From PFJX01 sp040757575 (GTDB lineage: Bacteria > Pseudomonadota > Gammaproteobacteria > Burkholderiales > Thiobacillaceae): a DNA stretch of 64,000 nucleotides. Below are positions 25,468 to 34,060 of this stretch, piece after piece (positions within the stretch are counted from its first letter, which is position 1; every line of letters starts with the position of its first letter). The stretch spans positions 186,001-250,000 of the forward strand of contig JBFLXA010000001.1 of assembly GCA_040757575.1 (NCBI GenBank), written 5' to 3'. The translations under genes and the position numbers were made by a program. Below the pieces are notes generated by a model that did no database searches, was not told where the DNA came from, and saw nothing but the letters and a program-made list of their open reading frames with translations.

Positions 25468-26220
25468 TTATCCTCGGGCTTCCACCATCAGGCGCTTCAT
25501 CTCTCGTACGGCGTTTTCCCAGCCGCTGAATATCGCCTGAGCGACGATGGCGTGTCCGATGTTGAGTTCTTCCACCCCGGGCAGGGCGGCGATGGGTTGG
25601 ACGTTGTGGTAGGACAGGCCATGCCCCGCGTTGACCACCAGCCCCAGGGCTTGGCCCTGTTCCACCCCGGCGCGGATGCGGGCGAACTCCCGTTTTTGGG
25701 CTTCGCCTTCCGCTTCCGCATAGGCACCGGTGTGGATTTCCACCACTGGCGCGCCGGCGGCCTTGGCAGCTTCAAGCTGGTGGGCGTCAGCGTCGATGAA
25801 CAGGGAGACCCGGATACCTGAAGCCCCAAGCACCGTGCAGGCCTGTTGCACCTTGTCGAACTGCCCGGCCACGTCCAGCCCCCCTTCCGTGGTGAGCTCC
25901 TGGCGCCGCTCCGGCACCAGGCAGACGTCCTGAGGCTTCACCTGGCAGGCGATGGCCAGCATTTCCTCGGTGATGGCCATTTCCAGGTTCATCTTCGTGG
26001 CCAGGATGCCCCGCAGGGCATGCACATCCACATCCTGTATATGGCGCCGGTCCTCACGCAGGTGCAGGGTGATGGAGTCCGCCCCCGCACTTTCCGCCAT
26101 GAGGGCGGCCTGGACGGGGCTGGGGTAACGGGTACCCCGGGCCTGGCGCAAAGTGGCCACGTGATCGATGTTGACCCCCAGGAAGATGGGGGCAGGACGG
26201 TGTGCAGAAGCGTCAGTCAT
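25468..26220 (-). CDS. pdxJ: Pyridoxine 5'-phosphate synthase
   Basis: Condenses 1-deoxyxylulose-5-P with 3-amino-2-oxopropyl phosphate to form PNP (vitamin B6). TIM-barrel motifs LGVNIDHVATLRQARGTRYP at the N-terminus, ITLHLREDRRHI and the C-terminal LNIGHAIVA. 250 residues. Last gene of the lepA-pdxJ series; overlaps recO by 4 bases. Confidence 0.97.
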   Translation of the reverse strand: MTDASAHRPAPIFLGVNIDHVATLRQARGTRYPSPVQAALMAESAGADSITLHLREDRRHIQDVDVHALRGILATKMNLEMAITEEMLAIACQVKPQDVCLVPERRQELTTEGGLDVAGQFDKVQQACTVLGASGIRVSLFIDADAHQLEAAKAAGAPVVEIHTGAYAEAEGEAQKREFARIRAGVEQGQALGLVVNAGHGLSYHNVQPIAALPGVEELNIGHAIVAQAIFSGWENAVREMKRLMVEARG

Positions 26221-26927
26221 AGTTTTTGCAAGTCGATGAGGAGTTGGCGGGTGGCCAGGGGTTTGTCGCCCAGATAATGAGCCAACAAGGTGCGCATGAG
26301 GAGTTTACCTTCGGCCAGGGTGGCGGGCAGGCTCAGGTCGCCCCGGGCCAGATCCAGTAGGGTACGCCCCTGGTAGCTCGTTTCGCCGGCCCGGGCGGGG
26401 ACCACGCCCTGGTCCAGCGCGTAGGCGTAACGCCACTCCGGATGCAGCTCGCTGCCATCGGCCCCCTGCCCCAGGGGCTGGGCATAGCCCAGCTCGGACA
26501 ACAGGTCCAGCTCGAAGCGACGCAGCACAGGTTCCACGTCCCGGGCCCCGTCGAGCTGTTCCAGTGTGTCGCGGTAACGGTCAAACAGGGTTTCGTGGGG
26601 GTCGCCTTCCGGCAACAGGCGGAGTATGAGTTCGTTGAGATAGAAGCCACACATGAGCCCGTGGCCCCGCAGGTTCAGGCTGCCGCCCAACCACTCGGCG
26701 GCGTGGAGGGTATGCAGGGCCCCCTTGCCGAACCAGGCAAGGTCCAGGGGCTGGAAAGACACCAGGCGGGCCTTGAGGGAGGAGGACTGGCGCCGCGCCC
26801 CCCGGGCCACCAGCCCCACCCGGCCGTGATGGCGTGTCAGGACGTCGACTATCAGGCTGGTTTCGCGCCAGGGCCGGGTATGGAGGATGAAGGCCGGCTC
26901 ATGATCGACCCGCTCACTCATGGTCAC
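26217..26927 (-). CDS. recO: DNA repair protein RecO
   Basis: Recombination mediator that loads RecA with RecR. N-terminal OB-fold (AFILHTRPWRETSLIVDVLT), then a helical domain containing CGFYLNELILRLLP-like residues. 236 residues. Overlaps era upstream and pdxJ downstream by 4 bases each, the standard era-recO-pdxJ order. Confidence 0.95.
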   Translation of the reverse strand: MTMSERVDHEPAFILHTRPWRETSLIVDVLTRHHGRVGLVARGARRQSSSLKARLVSFQPLDLAWFGKGALHTLHAAEWLGGSLNLRGHGLMCGFYLNELILRLLPEGDPHETLFDRYRDTLEQLDGARDVEPVLRRFELDLLSELGYAQPLGQGADGSELHPEWRYAYALDQGVVPARAGETSYQGRTLLDLARGDLSLPATLAEGKLLMRTLLAHYLGDKPLATRQLLIDLQKL

Positions 26928-27811
26928 TCATAACCGAACTGCTTGATCAGGCGTGCATCGTCGGCCCAGCCCCCCTTCACCTTGACCCAGACGTTGAGGA
27001 ACACCTTGCGGTCGAACAGGGTTTCCATGTCCTGGCGGGCCTCGGAGGCGATGCGCTTGATGTGCTCACCGTTGCGCCCCAGCAGAATGGGACGGTGGGC
27101 TTCCCGGTCCACCCAGACCACGGCACCAATGCGCAACAGGGTCGGGGACTCTTCATATTGCTCGATGGTCACCGCCACCGCGTAGGGGATTTCGTCGCCG
27201 GTGAGCCGGAACACCTTTTCCCGCACCATTTCTGCGGCCAGGAAGCGCACCGGGCGGTCGGTGATGTCGTCCTCCGCAAACCAGGCTTCCCCTTCAGGCA
27301 GATAGGGCTTGAGGATGGCCGGCAGGCGGGCCGCATCCTTCTCCTTCTCGGCGCTCAGGGGCACGATCTCGGCGAAGGCGAACTGCTGGCCCATGCGTTG
27401 CAGATAAGGCAGCAGGTCGGTCTTGCGCTCCACGGTGTCCACCTTGTTCACCACCAGTACCACGGGTTTGTCCCGGGGCAGCAGGGGCAGGATGCGCTGG
27501 TCCGCCGGCATGAATTTCATGGCCTCCACCAGCCACAGCACCACGTCCACATCGGCCAGGGCCTGGGTAACGGAGCGGTTCATGGCCTGGTTCAGGGCGC
27601 TCTTGTAGCGGGTCTGAAAACCCGGGGTGTCGGCGAAGATGAACTGGGCGTCGTCTTCAGTGCGCACGCCAAGAATGCGGTGGCGGGTGGTCTGGGGCTT
27701 GCTGGAGACGATGCTCACCTTGGCCCCCACCAGGGCATTCACCAGGGTGGACTTGCCCACGTTGGGCCGCCCCACAACCGCCACCACGCCGGTACGGAAC
27801 GGCGTGCTCAC
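26924..27811 (-). CDS. era: GTPase Era
   Basis: Ras-like GTPase that binds 16S rRNA and helps 30S maturation. G1 GRPNVGKST, switch PQTTRHRI, G3 DTPGF, G4 NKVD, and a C-terminal KH domain (about 215-295). The GTG at 27811 was chosen: it follows a GGGAG site and overlaps the rnc stop (GTGA), giving 295 residues. The longer ATG frame adds a Pro/Arg-rich leader that is antisense-like. Confidence 0.95.
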   Translation of the reverse strand: MSTPFRTGVVAVVGRPNVGKSTLVNALVGAKVSIVSSKPQTTRHRILGVRTEDDAQFIFADTPGFQTRYKSALNQAMNRSVTQALADVDVVLWLVEAMKFMPADQRILPLLPRDKPVVLVVNKVDTVERKTDLLPYLQRMGQQFAFAEIVPLSAEKEKDAARLPAILKPYLPEGEAWFAEDDITDRPVRFLAAEMVREKVFRLTGDEIPYAVAVTIEQYEESPTLLRIGAVVWVDREAHRPILLGRNGEHIKRIASEARQDMETLFDRKVFLNVWVKVKGGWADDARLIKQFGYE

Positions 27812-28509
27812 GCTGCTCCCGCCTTTCCGCCGCCCTGACGCTCCAATCTGGCCAAGGCGGCTTCGGCCGCCTGCTGCTCCGCGGCCTTGCGGCTGGGGCC
27901 GGCGCCCTGGGTGACGATGTCCAGGGCATCGATACGGCATTGCACGTGGAAGGTCTGGGCGTGGGCCTGGCCGCTGGTATCCCGCAGGGTGTAGATGGGC
28001 AGGCCATGGCGCCGGGGTTGCAACCATTCCTGCAGGCGGGTCTTGGCGTCCTTGCCCTGCACGGCCGGGTTGATGGCGGATACGCGGCCGGAAAACAGTC
28101 GTTCCACGATACCCCGGGCAGCTTCGAAACCGCCGTCCAGCAGGGCAGCCCCAAGGAGGGATTCAAGGGCATCCGCCAGAATGGAGGGGCGCTGGGCCCC
28201 GCCGCTGCGCATTTCCCCTTCCCCCAGGCGCAGGTGACTGCCCAGTTCCAGTTCCAGGGCGATGCTGTGCAAGGTTTCCTGGTTGACCAGATTGGCCCGC
28301 AGCCGGGACAGGCGCCCCTCCGGCAGTTCCGGGAAACGCTGGTAGAGCATCAGCCCCACCACGCAGTTCAGCACCCCGTCGCCGAGAAACTCCAGGCGTT
28401 CGTTGTTCTGGGCGCTGTAACTGCGGTGAGTCAGGGCCTGCCGCAACAGGCCGCCATCGGTCCAGGCATATTGAAGGCGCGTCTCCAGGGACGCGGTACT
28501 CAGGCGCAT
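27808..28509 (-). CDS. rnc: Ribonuclease III
   Basis: Double-strand-specific endonuclease for rRNA and mRNA processing. Catalytic signature NERLEFLGDGVLN near residue 35, second acidic cluster ALESLLGAALLDGG-type, and a C-terminal dsRNA-binding domain ending with KAAEQQAAEAALARL. The ATG at 28509 gives 233 residues. Followed by era with overlap. Confidence 0.96.
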   Translation of the reverse strand: MRLSTASLETRLQYAWTDGGLLRQALTHRSYSAQNNERLEFLGDGVLNCVVGLMLYQRFPELPEGRLSRLRANLVNQETLHSIALELELGSHLRLGEGEMRSGGAQRPSILADALESLLGAALLDGGFEAARGIVERLFSGRVSAINPAVQGKDAKTRLQEWLQPRRHGLPIYTLRDTSGQAHAQTFHVQCRIDALDIVTQGAGPSRKAAEQQAAEAALARLERQGGGKAGAA

Positions 28510-28516
28510 GGGCCGC

Positions 28517-28876
28517 TTACTTGGATTCCGCCTCCGCCTTGAAATCCATGCAGATGTGGATTTCCCGCCAGAAGGGCTGCTTGACACTGTATTCCGCCGT
28601 GAGCTTGAAACCGTCCTCGGTGGTTTCAATGGCCAGGTCTTCCTGGGAGACGGTGGTGATGTTGTTGAGGCCCAGTTCTTTCTGGAAGCGCTGGCGGATG
28701 CCTTTAGCCGTGAGGTTTTCATCACCTAGAGTCTGAAGGGAGTTTTCCAGCACATGCTTCAGGGTCCAGTAATCCATATAGGCGGGGACTACCCGGGCCG
28801 CCGTATAGGCCATGAATATCAGCAGGATCAACAGCAGGATCAAACCGCCGAGGGACATGCCAAGCTGTTTTTTCAT
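28517..28876 (-). CDS. DUF4845 membrane-anchored protein
   Basis: 119 residues with one N-terminal membrane segment (GGLILLLILLIFMAYTAA) and a small exported domain. The DUF4845 family lies between lepB and rnc in many beta- and gammaproteobacteria, as here (26-bp and 7-bp gaps), but its role is unknown. Conserved position suggests a link to signal peptidase or envelope biogenesis; that is inference. Confidence 0.85.
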   Translation of the reverse strand: MKKQLGMSLGGLILLLILLIFMAYTAARVVPAYMDYWTLKHVLENSLQTLGDENLTAKGIRQRFQKELGLNNITTVSQEDLAIETTEDGFKLTAEYSVKQPFWREIHICMDFKAEAESK

Positions 28877-28902
28877 GAATCGCTCCCTTCAAAAAGCCCG
28901 AA

Positions 28903-29739
28903 TCAATCCAGGATGGTGCCGATGCGTTCCGGTGCCGACAGGGTGCTGACCATATGGAGGAAGTCGTCGAAATTCCACCAGATGAAGAAAGCCCGGCCGA
29001 CGATGTTCTCGTCCGGCACGAAACCCCAGTACCGGGAGTCGTTGGAGGCGTCCCGGTTGTCCCCCAGCATGAAGTAATAGCCCGCCGGCACGGTACATTT
29101 GAAACCGCTCTCACTGTAGCTGCAATTCTCCCGGTAGGGGAAATTGCCGCCCACCTCGTAAACCCTTACCGGGGGCTCGCTGGCCAGAGTCATGGCGGTG
29201 TGGGTGTGCTCTCCCAGCTTCTCCCGCCAGGTATCCCCCTGGATGAAGTTCAGGCCCTGGCCGGTGTATTCGAACTGGCCGTTGGGCTCCATGGGTACCG
29301 GCTGGCCATTTATGACCAGGCGCTTGTCCCGGTATTCCACCACGTCACCGGATACCCCCACCACCCGCTTGATGTAGTCCATGGAAGGGTCCTGGGGGAA
29401 ACGGAACACCATCACGTCGCCCCGGGCGGGCTGGCCCAGTTCGATGACCTTCTTGTTGATGACCGGCAGGCGGATACCGTACTCGTACTTGTTCACCAGG
29501 ATGAAGTCGCCGATCAGCAGGGTGGGCAGCATGGAGCCGGAGGGAATCTTGAAAGGCTCCACCAGGAAGGAGCGCAACAGGAAGACCACCAGGATGACCG
29601 GAAAGAAGCTCTTGGAGTAATCCACCAGGATGGGCAGCTTGCCCTCGGGTCCCCGGTGTTTGGCGAGGAACAGATGGTCGATGAGCCAGATGCCGCCGGT
29701 GATCACCAGGGCCAGGAAAAGGATCAGTGCAAAATTCAT
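28903..29739 (-). CDS. lepB: Signal peptidase I
   Basis: Inner-membrane Ser/Lys protease removing Sec/Tat signal peptides. Two N-terminal hydrophobic segments, catalytic Ser in IPSGSMLPTL near residue 91, catalytic Lys in YIKRVVG, and GDNRDASNDSR near the C-terminus. 278 residues. A G-rich 38-bp gap separates it from lepA. Confidence 0.96.
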   Translation of the reverse strand: MNFALILFLALVITGGIWLIDHLFLAKHRGPEGKLPILVDYSKSFFPVILVVFLLRSFLVEPFKIPSGSMLPTLLIGDFILVNKYEYGIRLPVINKKVIELGQPARGDVMVFRFPQDPSMDYIKRVVGVSGDVVEYRDKRLVINGQPVPMEPNGQFEYTGQGLNFIQGDTWREKLGEHTHTAMTLASEPPVRVYEVGGNFPYRENCSYSESGFKCTVPAGYYFMLGDNRDASNDSRYWGFVPDENIVGRAFFIWWNFDDFLHMVSTLSAPERIGTILD

Positions 29740-29777
29740 GGAGGATGGGGAGTGGGAAATGGGGAATAAGGTGTGGG

Positions 29778-31571
29778 CTATTTCTCGCCGACCTGGAGGA
29801 TGGCCAGGAAGGCTTCTTGGGGAATTTCCACGTTGCCCACCTGTTTCATCCGCTTCTTGCCTTCCTTCTGCTTTTCCAGCAGTTTCTTTTTACGGGTAAT
29901 GTCGCCGCCATAACATTTCGCCAGCACGTTCTTGCGCAGGGCCTTAACCGTCTCCCGGGCGATGATGTGGGAGCCGATGGCCGCCTGCACCGCCACGTCG
30001 AACATCTGCCGGGGAATCAGTTCCCGCATCTTGGAGACCAGTTCCCGGCCCCGGTACTGGGAGGTGGAACGGTGCACGATGAGGGCCAGGGCATCCACCT
30101 TCTCGCCGTTCACCAGCACGTCCAGCTTGATCAGGTCATCGGCGCGGAATTCCTTGAACTCGTAATCCAGGGAGGCGTAGCCCCGGGAGGTGGATTTAAG
30201 CCGGTCGAAGAAGTCCAGCACCACCTCGTTCAGGGGCAGGTCGTACTTCAGCATCACCTGGCGGCCCATGTATTTCATGTCCACCTGGACGCCCCGCTTC
30301 TGGTTGCACAGGGTCATCACGTTGCCCAGGTAGTCTTCCGGCACCAGGATGGTGGCGGTGATGATGGGCTCGCGGATTTCCTCGATTTTGGACAGGTCCG
30401 GCAGGCGGGAGGGGTTTTCCACCTCCAGCAGGGTGCCGTCCTTCATCACTACCTGGTATTCCACGGAGGGGGCGGTGGTGATGAGGCTCTGGCCGAATTC
30501 ACGCTCCAGGCGTTCCTGGACGATGTCCATGTGCAACAGGCCGAGAAAGCCGCAACGGAAGCCAAAGCCCAGGGCCTGGGAGGTCTCCGGCTCGAAACGC
30601 AGGGCGGAATCGTTCAGTTGCAGCTTGGTCAGGGCATCCCGCAGGGAGTCGTATTCGTGGGACTCCACCGGGTAGAGGCCGGCGAACACCTGAGGCTGGA
30701 TTTCCTTGAAGCCGGGCAGGGCTTCTGGAGCCGGGTTGGCCGCCAGGGTGACGGTGTCCCCCACCTTGGCGTGCTTCAGTTCCTTGATGCCGGAGATGAC
30801 GAAGCCCACCTGACCGGCCCGCAACTCGCTCCGGGCCAGGGACTTGGGCGTGAACACGCCGATCTGTTCAGCCAGATAGTCGGCGCCGCTGGACATGAGG
30901 CGGATCTTGTCCTTCTGCTTCAGGACACCGTCCACCACCCGCACCAGCATCACCACGCCCACGTAGTTGTCGAACCAGGAATCCACCACCAGGGCCTTGA
31001 GGGGGGCGGTTTCGTTGCCGGCGGGCGGGGGAACGTGTTTCACCACCGCCTCCAGCACGTCCTCGATGCCGATGCCGGTCTTGGCGGAGCAGCGCACCGC
31101 GTCATCGGCGGGAATGCCGACGATTTCCTCGATTTCCTGCATCACCCGCTCCGGATCGGCGGAGGGCAGGTCGATCTTGTTCAGCACCGGGAAGACTTCG
31201 ACGCCCAAATCGATGGCGGTGTAGCAATTGGCCACGGTCTGGGCTTCAACCCCCTGGGAAGCATCCACCACCAGCAAGGCCCCCTCGCAGGCGGACAGGG
31301 AACGGGACACCTCATAGGAGAAGTCCACGTGGCCCGGAGTGTCGATGAGGTTGAGCTGGTATTCCTGGCCATCCCTGGCCTTGTACAGCAGGGCGGCAGT
31401 CTGGGCCTTGATGGTGATGCCCCGCTCCCGCTCCAGGTCCATGGAGTCCAGCACCTGGGCCTCCATCTCCCGGTCCGCCAGGCCGCCGCAATGCTGGATG
31501 AGACGATCCGCCAGGGTGGATTTGCCGTGGTCGATGTGGGCAATGATGGAGAAGTTGCGGATGTTTCGCAT
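29778..31571 (-). CDS. lepA: Elongation factor 4 (LepA)
   Basis: Ribosome-dependent GTPase: G1 AHIDHGKSTLADRL at the N-terminus, G3 DTPGHVDF, G4 NKIDLP, then EF-G-like domains and the LepA-specific C-terminal domain ending LEKQKEGKKRMKQVG-. 597 residues. In relatives the gene preceding lepA is mucD; here the polysaccharide locus is in between. No strong Shine-Dalgarno site is seen before the ATG. Confidence 0.97.
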   Translation of the reverse strand: MRNIRNFSIIAHIDHGKSTLADRLIQHCGGLADREMEAQVLDSMDLERERGITIKAQTAALLYKARDGQEYQLNLIDTPGHVDFSYEVSRSLSACEGALLVVDASQGVEAQTVANCYTAIDLGVEVFPVLNKIDLPSADPERVMQEIEEIVGIPADDAVRCSAKTGIGIEDVLEAVVKHVPPPAGNETAPLKALVVDSWFDNYVGVVMLVRVVDGVLKQKDKIRLMSSGADYLAEQIGVFTPKSLARSELRAGQVGFVISGIKELKHAKVGDTVTLAANPAPEALPGFKEIQPQVFAGLYPVESHEYDSLRDALTKLQLNDSALRFEPETSQALGFGFRCGFLGLLHMDIVQERLEREFGQSLITTAPSVEYQVVMKDGTLLEVENPSRLPDLSKIEEIREPIITATILVPEDYLGNVMTLCNQKRGVQVDMKYMGRQVMLKYDLPLNEVVLDFFDRLKSTSRGYASLDYEFKEFRADDLIKLDVLVNGEKVDALALIVHRSTSQYRGRELVSKMRELIPRQMFDVAVQAAIGSHIIARETVKALRKNVLAKCYGGDITRKKKLLEKQKEGKKRMKQVGNVEIPQEAFLAILQVGEK

Positions 31572-32020
31572 GACAGCCAGGCAAACGCCCCGGAGGGCTC
31601 ATATCTTGAAAACGGATGATTGCGACAGGGCTTACACACACCGTCAGCTAATCGGGCCCGCCATTGTACCGAAAAGACCGCATCTGCCTGCCAGTATCGG
31701 GTCCGGCCGTTGCGCAGGGCCTTGCAAGGGTGCGGCACGGCCACCCCCGTCTTATGGAATCAGCACCTGGCCAACTGACGCACACCCACACGATCGCTCA
31801 ATGCGTTCCACGGCAAGGGGGAAAAGCCATGTATTCCCTTAGGAAAATGCCTGCTCGCTCACCCTCTGGCGTAAATGAAATGTTTTTCCAGGATCCTTGG
31901 CTGGCAAGGACCGTAGCCCACCAGGTAACCGGTTGCCGCCAGGATGTGGCACATTTCGGTTTGCGCCAAGCGCCATTCCAGCCATTTCGCGACGTATCCA
32001 ATCCAACTGGGTCCCTCCAC
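31572..32020. other. Non-coding gap between lepA and the polysaccharide locus
   Basis: About 450 bp with lower GC than its surroundings. A plus-strand frame in line with the co-polymerase gene is open from 31664, including an ATG at 31829 behind an AAGGGGG site, but its codons lack the strong GC third-position bias of the neighbours and it predicts no domain. I treat it as the upstream regulatory region of lepA (leftward) and the co-polymerase (rightward); no clear promoter consensus was found. Confidence 0.5.
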
Positions 32021-33334
32021 ATGCAAGACGATCTATTGATATCCCGGCGAGAAATTCTTGCGATTCTGTTTCGCCACCGGTTCGGCATCTTTGCCCTGCT
32101 GCTGGCTAGTGTGAGCACGGCGATTTTCACGGTTTACTACCTGATCAGCCCCAGTTATGAATCCAGCGCGGTCATCATCATCAACAGCAGTTACCTGACC
32201 GAACCCCTGCGGGATGGTCCGCCGGAGAGTGAATTCGAGAAACTGGCCGGTTTCCATACCCAGCGGGACATCCTTTCCAGCGAGCGGCTGGCAGCCGAAG
32301 CGGTAAAACGCACCGGCCTCGACAAAAAGCGGGTCATAGGCCGGGTGGAACGCATCACCATGTTCATCGGCGACGTGAAACGTGTTCTGGGCGGCTGGTT
32401 TGGCATCGAAAAGTGGACCATACCCTGGGACCCCTTCGGAGCTGCCGTCGCCGCCGTCCACGATGGCGTGGAAACCTTTGCCCTGCCGGACAGCAAGGCC
32501 TTGCGCATCACCCTGCGCGGCAAGGACCCCGCTGAAGCAGCTGAAGTATTGGCCGCCCTGATCGCCGCCCATCGGGACTACTACTACGATGAGGTGCGCC
32601 GCAAAGCCCAGGGTGCGGTCACTTTCCTGGAAAAGGAGCACGCCCGCTCAAGCCAGGACCTGTATGAAGCCGAACAGGCCCTGTTTCATTTCAAGAAGGG
32701 AGACCGGGTGCTGCGCAATCCCGCCCGCACAAGCCCAGGCGGCGAAGCAGGAGCTGGCGGCATCCTCGGCCTGACAGACAGCTCCAAGGTCCAGGAGGAA
32801 ATCAAGCTCTATGTACTGAAGCTGGAAGAGGAATTGCGCGTCGCCTCCCAGAACCCCAACAACGAAGAGCGCGAGCGCATCACCAGTGACATCCGAGCCC
32901 GGATTGCGGCCTATCTCTCCTCCCTCAACTCCCTGCCAGAGAAGGAACTTGAACTGGTCCGCCTCAAACGGGAATTCGATACCGCCCAGGACAGCTACCA
33001 GCTGATTCACCGCAACCTGGTGAAAGCCAGCCTGGTGGCCAGCGGCGACACCGACAAGATCCATCTGGTTGACGTTTTCGAACAGCCTTCGGTCTCCCAG
33101 GCCCCAGTCTTTCCCAAAAAGATTCCCATCGTCCTGCTGTCTCTGGTGCTGGGGAGTGTCCTGGCCCTGACCTGGGCCTTCGTCATGGATTACCTGGACC
33201 ACACTATCCGCAGCGGCCGGGACATTCAGCGTTTCCTCGATACACGCCTGATCGCATCCCTGCCCAGCATGCCCCGCATGGACAGCCGCAAAGGCGCACC
33301 CACCTCCACCGCCCCGGCCCCAGGGAGGCAATGA
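32021..33334 (+). CDS. Polysaccharide co-polymerase / chain-length determinant (Wzz/GumC type)
   Basis: Controls polymer length and links polymerase to export. First membrane segment at about residues 22-45 (FGIFALLLASVSTAIF), a large periplasmic coiled-coil domain (YDEVRRKAQGAVTFLEKEHA and LELVRLKREFDTAQDSYQ), a Pro-rich P-K-KIP motif and a second membrane segment (VLLSLVLGSVLALTWAFV) near residue 375. There is no kinase domain; the adjacent gene supplies a separate one. The ATG at 32021 places the first helix as in the family, but lacks a ribosome binding site; 31829 is an alternative start. Confidence 0.85.
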   Translation: MQDDLLISRREILAILFRHRFGIFALLLASVSTAIFTVYYLISPSYESSAVIIINSSYLTEPLRDGPPESEFEKLAGFHTQRDILSSERLAAEAVKRTGLDKKRVIGRVERITMFIGDVKRVLGGWFGIEKWTIPWDPFGAAVAAVHDGVETFALPDSKALRITLRGKDPAEAAEVLAALIAAHRDYYYDEVRRKAQGAVTFLEKEHARSSQDLYEAEQALFHFKKGDRVLRNPARTSPGGEAGAGGILGLTDSSKVQEEIKLYVLKLEEELRVASQNPNNEERERITSDIRARIAAYLSSLNSLPEKELELVRLKREFDTAQDSYQLIHRNLVKASLVASGDTDKIHLVDVFEQPSVSQAPVFPKKIPIVLLSLVLGSVLALTWAFVMDYLDHTIRSGRDIQRFLDTRLIASLPSMPRMDSRKGAPTSTAPAPGRQ

Positions 33335-33337
33335 CCC

Positions 33338-34060
33338 ATGCTTACCCGCGACTTGAACACCCTGGCCGCCCCCCTCATGGCGGCCTTGCCCTCAGCGACC
33401 CAAAGCTGGTTGTCCACCCTTTTGGCCCACCCCGCCGCCCAACAGGTGTTCACCGCCCTGGAAAACGAACTGTTCATCCGGGAAACCCCGTTTGAAGGGC
33501 CGCTCCTGGTGTGCAGCGCCACCCGGGGGGAAGGACGGACCGTGCTGGCCCTCCTGCTGGCCATCAGCGCCGCCGGCCTGGACCCGTCCCGCCGCGTGTT
33601 GCTGGTGGATGGCGACACCCTCCACGGCCACCTGGGCGACGTGTTCGGGGTGCCCGCCGCCCATCCCGGCCTGACCGAATTCGTGGCCTCACCGGGCATC
33701 AGCCTGGCGGACGCGGTCTACCCCACGGCCCAAGCTAATCTGGCCGTCATGACCACCGGCAGCAACGGCCTCAAACCCCGTTACCTGGCCCCCCAGGCTT
33801 TCGAGCGGCTCATCGAGACTGCCCGTAGCGCCTACGATTTGATCATCGTGGACACGCCGGCGGGGGGGCAGAACAAGGGCATTCTTTCCATGGCCCGCTG
33901 CGTGCGGGACATCCTGCTGGTCGTGCGCTATGGCGGCCCCACCCGGGAGCAGGTGCAGGAGTTCATCGCCGAGGCGCGCCGTGCCGAAGCCCGCATTCTT
34001 GGATGCGTACTGAACCAGCGGGAGTACGTCATTCCGAACCTGTTGTATGGGCCTCGCTAG
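33338..34060 (+). CDS. CpsD/BY-kinase-like ATPase with altered Walker A
   Basis: Cytoplasmic P-loop ATPase partner of the co-polymerase. Walker A reads TRGEGRT with Arg67 where active tyrosine kinases have Lys; Walker A' is VLLVDGDT; Walker B is LIIVDTPA. The C-terminus (REYVIPNLLYGPR) lacks the usual tyrosine cluster. I infer weak or absent autokinase activity and perhaps a structural or ATP-binding role. Starts 3 bp after the co-polymerase and overlaps the polymerase gene by 14 bp. Confidence 0.78.
   Translation: MLTRDLNTLAAPLMAALPSATQSWLSTLLAHPAAQQVFTALENELFIRETPFEGPLLVCSATRGEGRTVLALLLAISAAGLDPSRRVLLVDGDTLHGHLGDVFGVPAAHPGLTEFVASPGISLADAVYPTAQANLAVMTTGSNGLKPRYLAPQAFERLIETARSAYDLIIVDTPAGGQNKGILSMARCVRDILLVVRYGGPTREQVQEFIAEARRAEARILGCVLNQREYVIPNLLYGPR

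Noticed and set aside
29727..31619. 630-residue frame antisense to lepA
   Set aside because: Complement of the conserved lepA coding strand; His/Gln/Gly-rich with no domain.
31947..31964. Possible sigma54 promoter (TGGCAC ... TTTGC) upstream of the co-polymerase
   Set aside because: The GG and GC dinucleotides are 13 bases apart rather than the required 10, so it cannot be a normal -24/-12 element.
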